The notes under the pieces are model-generated. The model was not told the origin of the DNA. It made no database searches and worked only from the letters and a program-made list of their open reading frames with translations. From the NCBI GenBank assembly GCA_944470555.2, contig OX104127.1:159997276-160061275 (forward strand): 64,000 nucleotides of DNA, read 5' to 3'. Below, one piece after another: positions 20,446-33,638 of this stretch (positions are counted from its first letter, which is position 1; each line of letters begins with the position of its first letter). A program made the position numbers and the translations under genes. This DNA comes from Heterobilharzia americana. Taxonomy: Eukaryota > Platyhelminthes > Trematoda > Strigeidida > Schistosomatidae.

Positions 20446-23400
20446 GAGTTTAGGTCATTTCTGCTCACAGTTCTTTCTTCACATCAAACGGCGCAATATT
20501 CGGTGTTTGCGCTGTGAGTAGTCGACATGACTGACCCATCTACAAGACCAGCTGTTTCGTCAAATAAAGGTCCATTTTAGCAGCAATTCTTATGTTTGTA
20601 GATTTATTGACCAACAATAACTTACCTCAATGATTTCAGGAATAATTGAGTATCCGTACAATCATTTAATCCACGTGGATGTCTAAGTTCAGGCGTTAAC
20701 GCCTGAGCGAGAAATTTCTCACTCTTGGAGTGTTACCTTTTCCAGCAATTCAGATCGGTAACACTGAAAACATTTGTTGTGGTGCAAGTAATTAAAGAAT
20801 GGGAGCATCGTTGCTCAACGGTGGTGAATATTACACAAGTGTGAAACTTCATAGACTTCCCGTTAAAGTATGCAACATTGTCAAGGAGATACATTGGTCG
20901 TTGATTGACTTCTATTAGGTGGACTGATACACGCCGAAGTACCAGAGAAATCTGTTACATAGCACTATTATGGACGTGTTGCCGTTAAGTAAAGTGATCT
21001 CTCGGGTTGAATTGCTTGCCCAGATTTCCGCTGCATTTGTCACGGGCTGGGAATCTGAGACCAGTTATTGTGCTTGGGGTTTCGTGTGTTGTAGCACTTA
21101 GGGTACTGGTAGGGAGGTGGGTTGGTTGTTAGGCCGTCCAAGAAACAGGAAAATGGAAAATCAGGGCGAGCCAGTTGGATACCTCTAACATCAGTTTCCA
21201 GTATTAGGTGCGAAGTAGGATTTCCAGTTGATACTTTTCGATCAAGCTAATGCTTAGGACTCTCCCGTCAGGCTGATACTGAAAAGAAAAGAGAAAAGAA
21301 AGCGCAAGGAGAAACTGGACAACGGAATACCACGTAAAACAGACTGGGGGAGGGAAGTTTTCGTCCTTTTAAAGTCATTCAAGCCATATGTAAACTTTAA
21401 TTTATTCACATAAGAATGAATTTTCCTTTTTTCTTATATGAAGTTCACACGAATTATTAGATAGGCAGTTTTTGTCGGTAAACTTAAAGGGAACACTGGT
21501 TATGTATTTGTACTGTACAATCCAACCAGACGGACTAGTAATCAGATACCCTTTGTGAGTCCATTGAGGTAAAAAGTACTTGAGATTTATGATAGCTCTG
21601 CTCTATACTTTTAGAGGTCCTAGTATGCTTTCATTACTGCTTTTACTAATAGGAACAAAAGCGCGTAAGTTCGAAGTTTGCCTTGTAACCAGCCGACGTT
21701 GTAAGCCCATTTGCATAGTTTTTTATTTGGTGATATAAACGTCCGTTCATTACAAAGTTCTTCAGTATTTGGCGTATCGGTAGAAAGTGTGAGAGTGTTG
21801 AGGACAGGGAGGGCGAGGGTGACGCCAAAGATGGCCTTATTGTTTAATTAGTTAGCCAGCCCTTGAGGTAATGAAACATGAGGCCGACTCGTGGAGGGGA
21901 TGGAGCAAGCTGACACCATCCGTCCGTAGTCGAAAAATGCAGGTAAATTCATTCGTCTGAGTTTAAAGACCGTTGAAGAAATTTCACTGCAAAGAACGGA
22001 CACTGCACGTGATCTTAGCTCAAGGAGCAAGACGTTACCTCAGAGATGCGGCCTCGGCCGTTTACGGTCAACAATCGATTGTCTGACCTGAAATGTCAAC
22101 CTTTATGATAAAAAAGGATCAGCAAGTGATGAAAATCGCTAGTTGTTTATGCTCCCAACAAAACGAGACCAAGATTCTGTCTACAAGAATGGAGTCAGGT
22201 AATCAGCGTTTCAGATAGTCGGTCGAAGGATAGGCAGTCACCTCACAGAGCAACCTTTAGTGGAGCTCAGACAAAATGCTGGAAACCGCAAAATAAGGTG
22301 GTGCTGTCAAGAGTCCACCATCAAAGAGTAGAAAAGTAGAACCTTAAGGATAAGCCTCAATCATAGCCAGGACAAATGGTGAGCGTTAGGTCAAAGAAGA
22401 TAGCCAAATAACAAAATAACGCTACACAAATCAAGGGTGAAGGTTCATATACACAAATAAATATCAATGGTGCCAAGTACAGCGCTCAGGAGCGGTTTTC
22501 GAATCATCTGTTGCCTTACATCAGGACACGAAGGGTGTTGTTAGGCAAAAACCTCTTGAGAATGGGACCTAGACCTTTACTCTCTTGATTGCTATGGGTT
22601 AAACTGTGACCACACAGCTTTTCATAGGGCAGTAATTAGTCCAAGTCCAGGTTCCACTGAGCGGTCACCATGGCAATTCTGCCTAAAACCGAAAGAAAAC
22701 TGCCCGTCAAATGGCTTGGAGTTGTGTGATTTCACACACTTTCCGCCTTCGGGTGAGCGGCCACTGGAACGTTACGCCCACCGAGTTTGATGCCTCCCCA
22801 TTTGTCGACAAGCATCAGAAGGGTTTGGACAGTTATGCACCGACGAACTGCTTGTGCTTACCCAGTTGGGACTCAGGCTAAACCAAAAGAACCAACACAG
22901 TTTTCTCCACGCTAACTCTTTCCCACCGCCACTATTATCCTGGACTAAACCCATCCTATGCCTCCCTACTAGATGTCTTACCCTCTTACTTACCATACCA
23001 CCACTGATTTCATTCTCCTTAATTTGCTATCCCAACTATTATCTTAGCTCATCCTTTTCCTTCCTAAGACTTTCAGAGCTTAGATTCTATTCATTGTGGT
23101 TCTTCATATCTGCACTGTTCATCGCCTTTCTCAGAGCTACCTTGGTTTCTCCTTCAGTTACTCCTGCCTCTATCACTTCCACCTCTTTCTTCTTCTCAGT
23201 TATAGTTTCGTTCCCCTTTTTTCTTTCTTCTACTAGCCCAAACAACTTTCTGGCGACGCGAAACTCTATCTATTCCATGATTCCAGATAATTCACACACT
23301 CAATTTCCGGATGCGCTCTTTGTGAATAGCGTTGTGCTTTGCTCATTTCCACTCCAAAGGCCAATGTTACGGTGTTTATCACTGACAAACGGTCTTCGCC

Positions 23401-24225
23401 CACATCACGATAGTGAACAGAATTCGTTTAGTCAACCGGGCATGAACACTGCGACAAACAGCAACGTAACCGTCGTCTCAGTTCGGAAACACTTTCTCTT
23501 GGTGCTTCGTAGTCGTCTCGACTGTCCAGTCTTTGGCTTTCTTTGGAAATCATTCGCTAGGAAACGTCCATCTAGGTCCATACTCACACAACCGGAATTT
23601 TTGGCCAAAGCAGCCAGTGAAATGGGAAAAGCCGAGTGCCAAGTTTCTGACGGTAAGCTATCTCACATACCCTTTCTTCTCTTTGTCCTTTATGTAACTT
23701 ACATATTTAGTGACACTTAACTGTAATAATACAGAAGACCATGCCACTAGCTGTAAATCACGTAACAAGGTCAGAAGACGGGCAGAAACTAGTCTGTGCA
23801 GAGAAAGTACGGGTGATAATGCCCATAGCCCTCAGGATCCCCGTACCACTGTCATGCCAGTTACATTATTTACCGAAACCGGTGGAGCTGTGTAGTCAGA
23901 GCCATAGTAGTGCGCTCTCAAACATCCCACTGAAAAAAACCAGAAACAGGGAAAGCCCGAGTGTCGACGAGTGCTCATACCGACACACGCTATAGTCGAC
24001 CCCAGGCCACAAGAGGCAATTAAAGGAGTGGTAAGCAAACAGTAAAATTATGACAACCGCGGTGCTTCAGCGTATCAGTGAAGAGGCTCATGAAGCCCTC
24101 ACGCTCAAAGCTTTTCCGAAGTGGGTGCACTATGACTGTGATGGGGGAATACGAAGTCAGCACTGCAGCCTCATGACAAAGAATCCAAGCAAGTGAATGT
24201 GGTACATACATCCCTAATGTCCGAT
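20446..24225. other. No confirmed gene; probably old repeat DNA
   Basis: I recognise no domain in this 3.8 kb. A 288-codon frame at 22854-23720 is pyrimidine-rich, encodes a low-complexity Ser/Leu/Phe-rich sequence and has no motif I know. It lies just upstream of an old CR1-like ORF2 and may be a decayed UTR or ORF1. Confidence 0.4.
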
Positions 24226-27200
24226 AAGGGCTGGAAACCAGCATTCATTGCAACGGCACACCCTCCACAAAAGTCTCCCCATCACACTAAGTTCACAGCG
24301 TAACTTCCACGGCGGTGTTAGAGGATTTAGGAGTGAGCTGGAACAGTGCAATCGCATGTGCATGCAAATATATTTTTCGCTGCAGAACTGTGGCCTTCGT
24401 GAGGCTTCTTCGGCCAAGAACTGTCTGCATCTAACGTGATCTTGTTTCAAAGGGGTGAAGTTCAAAGAAGGAGGATGAGTGGCCGCATATATTCGAGCAC
24501 ACCTGAGGGTCAAGGAGGCGGCCAATAGTTTATTTGGTCCATCACTAGACTCTTCGTGGGGTTGTTTTAGCAGAGGCTGAACGAAGCGGTACACAGGACT
24601 CCTTCGGGACATTAGCACAAGGAATGCTTGCCAGCCACTGGTTCAACGCTCACCGCGGCAGCCTCAGACGGTGCGGTCCACACTGGGGACCTGAACACAT
24701 CGCCACTGAACCAGGTGCATGAACAAGTTACGGGCGAAAATCTCTTGAACGGAGATTTCGAGACACATTTGTGATAACACAGAACTTCTGAGAAGACGCT
24801 GATGGAAGCCGAATGGAAAAGAATCACGCCTTGATAGCAATTTTGTGGACGGCAACATCCTGGTGGACGATATTTGTGCCTACTCCCCTCTAGGCCAAAG
24901 CGATCACGTGGTGGTGAGACTTTCCTTAAGAACTAAGGAGAAACTACTGATAATTGAATTAGAAGCGTCCCGCTGTTACCGAGAGACAGACCACCGTCTC
25001 CTAAATAGTGAAATGAAGGTTTCATGGCCACAGAAATGCCACTGCCTATCACTAAACGAACACCGGACACATACTAAAGATATCATGTAGACAGCTAACC
25101 AAAACAGTTTTCGGGAATTAGGCAAACGGCCGCCTCTCAAAGGCTCTTGGGTTACTGGAACAATACGAAGTTAAATACGGGGGAGGAAGAAGCCATGTTA
25201 CAGGTGAGGCAGGTCACATAAAGAATCAAACTTTCTTGCCTGCGAGAAATCACGCAACTTATATGACGTGCTTTTAATAACAGGAGCAAATACCAGAGTA
25301 ACCTGTCCAAATACTGACGCCAAGAAGCAAAACGCCCATATCAGTTTAGATCACAGTGAAAACGGAAGAATAAAGGCCTAAGCTTGATCACAGGATCGAA
25401 AGGAGGACCCCTGAATAGTGGTGATATAACGGAACAATTGGTGGTCTGATCTGATGAGCAGCTGAACACAACGATGAACCCACCACCAATATCCAGAAGT
25501 TTAATGGGGTTCCAGGGCTGTGATGCGTGGCTGATGAGCCTGAAGATTTTGTCGAACCAAGTATTTGAAGACTTTCCCGCAGTCAGAATAGAGGGATCTC
25601 TGGGTCCTGGTGGCATAGAGCCTGTGGACCCGGGAATGTGTGCCGAAGTACCAAGCGTAGCCATATTCGCCAGCTCCTTTGAAGTAGGTCATCGCCCTAG
25701 AAAATGGAAGCGTGAAATCCTTTCACCAACCTTCAAGGAAGGAGACAAAAGATAACCGAGTTATTAAAGACCAGTAGCATAGCTTTCCGTACTATCCAGA
25801 GTACTGAAAAGCCCAAACAGAAGCAACATTATTCATTCCACCCAGATGAGCTTCATAACCGGACGGTCATGTGCCACAAAGAATATTAATATGATGATAA
25901 TATTTATTCCTGAATATAAAGGCAAACACCGTTTTTACAGGTATGAGTAAGTTTTTGTATAAATTACATGTCTTCGTGGAAGGTAATCTCAATCCCCACC
26001 CATTGTCACTAGAAGATATAAATGCTGTACGTTCGTATAATGAAACATCCAGACAGAAAAAGCATGCAGAGAATTTACAAGTTGAACAAGTGAGACTGTT
26101 GTATTCGCATTAAAAAACCCGGGTTTGTATCTCTATGCTACGTGCATTACCCGAAGAAAAATAATGCTTGAAGTTAATACTTCCATTAAATCAGCCTGTA
26201 CTTTTTGCTTGAGATAAAGATGTAAAGTTTATGAGGAAGCATATACACGAATTGTTTACTCATTGCACTTCATTGATGATTCCAGAACTGTATAATTTAT
26301 GCATGTTAATACCATTCCACATCAGAGATTCACAATCTTGATGGATATTACTACTGAGAGCCAAATATGTTAACTTTTTCAACTCCGGCACCCAGAAGCA
26401 ATAGACTTGTTTGAATGGGCCAAGTGGACTTCCAGGACATCTTGTCCACCATTTTGACTGGTAGTGGCAGCCTTGCGGACGGTAGGTGTTGGACTTTTCT
26501 GGTCACTTTTATAATGAGTAAATCTTATACTTCGGCAATTACGAAGCTTTAGCCCAGAGAAAACTTTCATTTCTGTTTGTCGTATTTAGGTATTGTGAAC
26601 GCGGTAAAGCTGGTTACCCCCCATGAAAAGTAATCTCAGCCAAGGTCTGTTCCTCAAATAATTAATTCCGGATGACGCCCAAGCCAACATTTGGAACTGA
26701 ATTGCTTTTCTACAACGAGAAAAAAGCAGACAGAAGCGAAAATTCCAACAAGGATAGTGTTATATGTGTTCACGTTTCTCTCCACTTAAATTTCTTTGTT
26801 GTGGCATTCATTGTTTGTGCCTTTTATGTTGAGTACTTGACAACACGTGCCACAAACTTGATGACTGCTTGGGGTGATGCACCACCAACCATGTCACGGT
26901 ATCTCTCTGGACTTGAGCGAAGCTTGTGATAACCTCCCAAGCTACACCATGCCCGCTAACTTCGCAAAACCTGGTGTCACCGAACCACTAATAGCATTGC
27001 TTGCAGGTTTGTATGGGGGATGAAGAATTATGTGCTAAAGTAAATAGAATTCGATCAACCCGAGACAGTCCAAGAAGATGAGTTTTTGAAGGAGCAAGCC
27101 ACTCCTACGTTTAGCATTTATGAGTGACTTCCTTGCTTAAACCTTCTCGCCCTCCTTCCTATTACCGGCGACATCAAAGCGTGGGGGACAAAAAGAAGGG

Positions 27201-28385
27201 AGGAAGAGCCCAGGATTTTTCAAGACGATCCGCTGTGACCGAAGTCCTAGCCGGCTGCGAATGTTTTGAGCTTTAGCCCGGAGTAGTTAAGAGTGATATA
27301 TCTTCGCACGCTGGAAGCGGTGAAAACCAACTGCACCCTGAACAAGTGCGCTTTCAGAGTATCCGTGGAGAAAGACCTAACACTAGCTCCTCCGACACAC
27401 TGGATACCAGTGCCAGCTGTAAGAGAATGGCAAGAAAAACGAATGCCATCACGCAGTTTCTAATATGACAGCATGGAGCGCCAACTCCGGAATCATTTCT
27501 CATGGTAACTAAAACCTGTGTTAGATCGCACCTTATGACCTTAGACACGAAAGCCTTCCTCCTCCGTCAGAGAGACGCAAGTACCCCAGAGGAGGTACAC
27601 AAAGAAGTCGGCTGTCCGACTAACAAGCAGACATACGTGCGGTACCTTAAGCAACTCAGCTCGTTCGCACTGAGCTGTCGAAGAAAACGAGGCTGCCTTA
27701 TATGCGCCCAGAAGTTCCTACACCAAGCGGACCACCTAAGTAGGTCAACACTGTCGGTTGGAAACCCGTTTTTCCTCAGGGACTCCACTCACATACCCCA
27801 CGGTGGACCAAAGGCAAGGGCGAGATCAAACTTCTCTTCACACTGTGTGAACCTAACTGAACGCTCTGACAAAGAAAGTGGACTCCTTCAAACAACTGTT
27901 GGATAAGAAGGCGAGGGCATGCGGCTTATCACGAACATTCGCTCGCAGCAACTGTGCGTAGGCCCATTGGTCCTTGAATTTCCTAGCCTTGGCGTCTACA
28001 ATATGACCCATTCCTTCCCTTTCCCCAGTGACACTCATTTTTCATAGGCACCTATCACTTCTCTCTTCTCATTTCCCACCCACCCTAGTTACAGTTCTAC
28101 CTACTAAACAACGCCTAATACCCACTTTCAGGTGCTTACAAATCTCGACCTGTGAAAAATTGGTTGATTATGTGATCAGCCTCGTTACTTCTGGAAGAAG
28201 CCAAGCTGCAAACTGCAAAAATACTTTCAAAAACAATCATTATCTCCAAAGCCACAACTAGGTAAAATATAAGGACTACTGCCACCGCAGAAGGAGTCTA
28301 AACGAACACAAAGGACCTAGCCTCAAGACCTAGAAGTAAGAGCCCAGAAACAGCAAGTTTTCCCACTCGCACTATTCATGCTGGA
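24226..28385 (+). mobile_element. Old CR1-like element, interrupted
   Basis: A diverged plus-strand CR1-like copy. Landmarks in order: a GVRGFRSELEQ endonuclease start near 24310, the endonuclease end with LGQSDHVVV near 24890, an LGPGGIEPVD linker near 25600, HNRTVMCHK (the HGFRSGRSC site) near 25850, LMTAWGDA near 26858, an RT C-terminus within 27502-27906, and the 3' end signature at 28300-28385. It is interrupted at 25881-26846. Stops and shifts are frequent. The next CR1-like copy starts about 100 bases after its tail. Confidence 0.7.
25881..26846 (-). mobile_element. 966-bp insertion of unknown family
   Basis: Flanked by the direct repeat GTGCCACAAA at 25871-25880 and 26847-26856, with the old CR1-like RT frame continuing across the pair. 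Read on the minus strand it ends in GGAATAAATATTATC, a polyadenylation-like signal and AT-rich tail, so it is probably a retroposed non-autonomous element. I found no coding domain inside. Confidence 0.65.
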
Positions 28386-28960
28386 TGCCACTCACAGATT
28401 TAAGCAACATACAATCCCTTGCCGGGCTTACCAGAGCTACAGCAGGTGATTGGGTGAACCTACCGCCAAACTGCTCCAGCGAGCACTTCGAATAGTGACG
28501 TGAACCACTCGTCTCTCAGCTTTTGGATTTTTCTGCGTTGAAAAACTCCCACTTGGAATACTTAATCTATGAAGACCTAACCCTTACAGCACTCCTTTCT
28601 TACTTTTCTCAGACTCACAAACAACAATAACGTTCAGATGTTGCCTGTACAAACGGCATATGTTCGTATAATTTATGATCCAAAATATATTTATTTATTG
28701 TTCCTTCACGCACTTCACCGCTGCGTATTCGCCAACCCACTTCCTAACGGTTGAAAATTGGCATTATTATTTCTTTGAACCGACCAATCTACCTCCTGTC
28801 AGTGGCTCTTGGGTATTTCAACTGCCAACCTGCCTTAGTTGTCGGTTCTCTTTCGAGGTCATTCCCCGGGGAACATCGTTCTTGGTTCCACAGACACATC
28901 TGGAGCTTACGGTCAAACTCGCTGATCAAGAGCAGAGAAGCGAGTGACAACTGTCCGAAG

Positions 28961-29015
28961 GTGAGTAAAGGTAAATTGTCTTCCTTAACATTTTCTTTCC
29001 TTTTACTACACTCAG
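28961..29015 (+). other. Intron-like segment in CR1-like 5' UTR
   Basis: GAAG followed by GTGAGTAAAG, a pyrimidine-rich stretch and TACACTCAG. It is 55 bases, the same length and relative position as 12082-12136 on the minus strand. Conservation of both ends between diverged copies suggests selection. Splicing is not shown. Confidence 0.4.
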
Positions 29016-29076
29016 TTTTCAACCTCTTTATTGCTGTTAAATATTTGTTTTTCCAAGAGGTTTATATAATAATGAC

Positions 29077-30767
29077 ATGTTTGCTCAAAACGCTAGATCC
29101 GGAGCTTTAACACAGATAACGCGGTCGTGCTCAAAAAGGGACAATAACACCCGGAGCAACACTCTAGTCTACACCCACGGATAAACAGGGGTAGGGAAGA
29201 ACACCGAACTTTTAAAGAAGCGGCCAACTTATGTTTCTAGAGTTCCAGTCGAAATCAAACAGGTGATACATAGTAGCACCAGCACGTCACAAACTAGCCC
29301 CACCTTGGGCAAGGGTCAGACCATGCCTGAAAAGACGAGGCGGCGTACAAGGCTTAAGAACGAGGCAGCCACAAGCAGCTCGCCACAGTCCGTAGCACTT
29401 TCTTCATGGAAAGAAGGCTGCAATTCGACACCCGAAGGCTGCAGTACTTGCACCAAAGGTGGTCGATGAGGCGTTTGAATGCAGCCTATGCCACTGATGG
29501 GCACGTTGCCACCGCGAAACCAAAGCACCGCTAGAATACTGTAAGCTGATGAAGAGACAGCTATGCAAATGGTTCTGGTGTATATGTCCGAAGTGCAAGA
29601 AGCTGCCCGCACGGAAGGCCTGAAAGAGGTGCTCTCCGCCATGCAAAAGCTACCGTCTCGAATAAAGTATGGTTAACATTAAGGGATAACACAGGGACCT
29701 GGAAACGGAACTAGATCTCCAGCTGTGCGCACGCCACCACGCGTGGAGACCACATCAGGTCGACTCTCTGCACCTCCTACCGGGCGTCAGAGAACGTCAA
29801 GCGCATGGCTGAAGACACCGATCGCCAGACTCTCCACGAAACCCATCCCAAACATCCCACACACTGCGACTGAGAAACAACTGGTAGAAATACTCAACAA
29901 ACCCATTGGGAAGTGGGGCGCACCACCCACAATGAACCCAAATCACAGAAGAGCTGACTCGATCATCTTATTCAACGTCGATGTATCGACAAACTCATTG
30001 GTGATCGGGAGAGAACGGTTTGACAGCTGGGTGTGGACCGACTATTATCAGATGCTGGGACTCCCTCCCCCCTCTGGGGCACTGTGTCGCCTTTCTCGCG
30101 GAAGACAGGCACCCTGAGATAAGCCACCCGCTTTACGTGTGTCCTTAAACACCGACAAAGAGGCTGAAAAGACACCCTCCGTCTCGTGATAAACGGATTT
30201 GTTGATACCTGTGAAATTCGGGCCAGGCCTAACAAGCCATGATTAGCAAGAGAAAAGAAGGGAAAGTCAGCGGTTGGAAATCCAAACAGAAACAGTACTA
30301 TAGTTGTAAATTGGATTCCAGAACTGCCAAGTGACCGCTCGTCTAGAGATCGGTACTTCCACAACGTCCAACAATGGCAATGGCTCTCAACCAAAGTTGA
30401 TCTCGACAGTATACCGGCCAACAGCGTCAGTAGACTGCCATGGCGTCTGAAGTCCATACCCAATCCCAGACTGCTCGCCATCCAATTCGACTCACATGCC
30501 TCCCTCACAGACGTTCTACACATATGGTATAATGCGAAAGATCGTATGGGTGGCTCAATACGCATGTTTGAAAGTAAGCCTAGACTCGTGTGGCAAGAGG
30601 AGAGACGGCAACCACCAAGACCTCTGGAGTCAGTGGTTGTCACACAGGCACTGACTAGTGAGTCAGATGCATCGAGTAAAGAAGCTCCCGCTGCCATAGC
30701 CCCCACCCAAGTTGAAAATAAAACGCAAACAAAACGATGCCAGTCCTGTGAGGACTGGCGACGCTAG
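29077..30767 (+). pseudogene. CR1-like ORF1, broken
   Basis: The start at 29077 aligns with the start of the intact ORF1 at 12020. Stops appear soon after (near 29183 and 29468), and the zinc-finger region (29450-29610) is out of frame. 29725-30117 gives the Pro/Thr-rich middle, then stops occur, and about 30250-30767 gives the C-terminal part that overlaps ORF2. The product would bind element RNA, but this copy cannot make it. Confidence 0.75.
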
Positions 30768-33638
30768 ACCCAACCACGTAAGAGCTATTCTCGCGAAAAT
30801 ACACAACCAGCCCTCCCCTCTCATCAGGCACACTCTAACATGTACGTACAGCAACATTAGGGGGCTAAGAGGGAAAGTGGAAGAGATGACGCTGCTTGAA
30901 CGTCAGCACTCTGACATCATATTTATCACCGGATCCTGGCTCTCGTCGGCCATCTCTGACGAAGCGATGCATGTTACTGGCATGGAGCTCTTCTGAAGGG
31001 ACAGAGAGCTCAGAGTAGGAGGGGGAGTGGCTCTCTACATAAGCTCCCGTGTAAAGGCAAGGGCGGTTGGCGATACCGCCTTAACCCAGCTCCCAGAATC
31101 TTCATGTTGCTACTCCACTCTCCACTGTACCAAATACCTGCTCGGAGTCATATGTCAGTCTCCCACCAGCTACCCTACACATAAGGGAATGGTCATCAAA
31201 GCAATCTTAACGACTTCCTCTGCAAATTACGATTCCATAATCATTGCCGGAGACTTCAACACCTCGTCCATCCTCTTCGAGACGGAAGGGAGACACATCA
31301 GATCCTTCAATCAGAAGCTGAAGAATGCAATTAAGACTGATGGCCTCTCAGAGAAAGTGGGTAGTACCACACGCTGGGGACCTAACGAAAACGCATCGCG
31401 CCTTGACTACGTTCTGACGAACGATGACCTCATTAAGGATGTATGCATCCAACCTCCCCTTGGCCTCAATGACGACGCAGTAATAACCTTCTCCATGATT
31501 ACTAGGGAGGCCCTGCAACACCTTCCCTTGCTACAGCATGGCCAACTAGGGGACCATAAGGGACTGTCTCGTGAATGCATCATAGCCGGTAGACTGGACC
31601 CATCTCACAATAGATGAACACTGGTTACAGGTGAAGAAAATAATCGCTGGGGCCATCAGTCACAGTGTACCAGAGGTAACACATGGACTGTCAGTGAGAA
31701 CCTCATGGCTAGAGCGTGGGACAGAGAGGCTTGTTCAGAGCAAGAAGCAGGCTTGGTTCAAGTGGCGTTCATCACGCAGGGAGTCCGACTTCTTGAACTA
31801 CAATAGGATTCGCAACCGCTGTAACATTAGAGTGCGTAGCGACAGATTTTCCTACCAAACAAACCTGGCAGCGAGGTTACAAAGCAATCCCAAAAACCTG
31901 TACCGCTTCATGTCGAGAAGGAAGTCGACCAGCAAGGGAGTGAATCTTATCACAGGTCATGATAGGAGTGTACTAAGCAGTCTAGAAATTGCCGAGCTTT
32001 TGAGCTCACCCTTCCAAGCCCAACTTAGTACCGACACTAAATCCACACCGACTCGTTACGACACCGACCAGGTCATAAATAACGAATACCTCTGCCACAT
32101 CTCAATCACGGGGAGAAAAGTGTTAGAGAAACTATCTAAGCTACGTCCAGGAAAGTCCCCTGGCTGCGATAACCTAAAACCGGTGATCCTAAAAAACTGC
32201 ACCGAGGCGCTTGCAAAACCAATCTGCAACCTCTTCAAGCACTCAATAGAGTCGTGCAAACTCCCTAAAGAATGGAAGAGTGCCCGCCACCTTGTCACCC
32301 ATCTTCAAGGGAGGAGACAGGAAAAGTCCTGGCAACTGCAGGCCAATTGCTCTACTCCTTATTGTGTCGAAAGTGCTGGCAAGCCTGGTAGCTGACGTTA
32401 TCTGGGAATTCCTCAATAGGGAAAACAGTGCATACTGCTCAGCATGGTTTTCGGAGTAGTTGCTCATGTGCCGCCAACTTACTAACCGCCTGGACACTCA
32501 GCTGGGACAACAGAGAACCGGTACATGTTTTTCTCGACCTAGCCAAAGCATGTGACAGGGTCCCACCCACAGTCCTGCTTCACAAAATCATGTCAACTGG
32601 TGTAAGTGAACCCCTACTCTCTTGGTCCAAGAAGTACCTGTAAGGGAGGCAGTTCCGCACCAAAGTAAACAGAATAAAGTCGGAGTGGAGACCATCGACG
32701 TCAGGAGTACCCCAAGGAGCAATCCCAGGACCACTTCTGTTCCTCCCGTTTGTCAACGATCTAGCAGACAAAATATCCTCACCCATCGTCCTCTTCGCCG
32801 ACGACATTAAAATTTGGAGGGTGGTAAACGAAGAAGCTGGCTGTACAGCACTACTAAAGGACCTGCAGCAACTCCAACTCTGGTCGTCGGAAAATGGCCT
32901 GGCCTCAACCTGAAAAAGTGCAAGGTAATGCACATCAGTAAATATGAAGTAAGTACGACCGACTTCCAGTACATCTTGAGCAACCGCGCTATCACCAAAG
33001 TGTCCATGAAGAAAGATTTGGGGCTCAACTTCTCCTACACCTTGAACACCAGCTCCAACTACAAAGGTATGACAACCAGAGCGAACGCCATTCTGCAGTT
33101 TCTGCGTAGACAGCTTGGCCCCCTGACCCCCGAACTCTTCCTCGCCGTCTTCAAATCCTGCGTGCGGCCGCATCTAAAGGTCTCCAATAAGGTGCCCCCC
33201 CAACACTCAAGAGAGACTCCAATCTTCTAGAAAAAGTACAAAGAACCGCAACATAATCATTTTCGGGGCTAAGGGAGAAGACATATCCTGAAAGACTTAA
33301 ACACCTAAACCTATTTACCTTAGGTTACCGTAGGAAGGGGGGGGGGTGACCTTATTATGGCCTACAAGATCGCCCATCAGGCAGACCACGCAAACAAATC
33401 AATTTTGCTTGCAACTCAGAGGTCTTCACGAGGAAACCTCAATAAGATAGCACACCAGAGAGCCAATACCATACTCAGGTCCAATTTTTCCTCCCTGAGA
33501 GTATGCGCTTTATGGAATGTCTTACCGCGACATATCGTTATAGCTCTTTCAGTCGATTCATTCAAGAGACGGTTAGACAGTTATGTCACATCTCTTGGTC
33601 TACCACGGACGTACTCAGGGAGTCACCAACCTCACTAG
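30712..33638 (+). pseudogene. CR1-like ORF2 (endonuclease-RT), broken
   Basis: Pieces 30712-30996, 31027-31617 (endonuclease), 31631-32395, 32428-32643 and 32814-33230 (RT) and 33357-33638 (C-terminus). They have the same stops as copies 1 and 2 and the same Asn-Asp-Asp in place of the endonuclease Ser-Asp-His. A further one-base loss near 32902 shifts the thumb frame relative to copy 2. The RT Phe-Ala-Asp-Asp is readable near 32797. It is non-autonomous, like its sisters. Confidence 0.85.
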
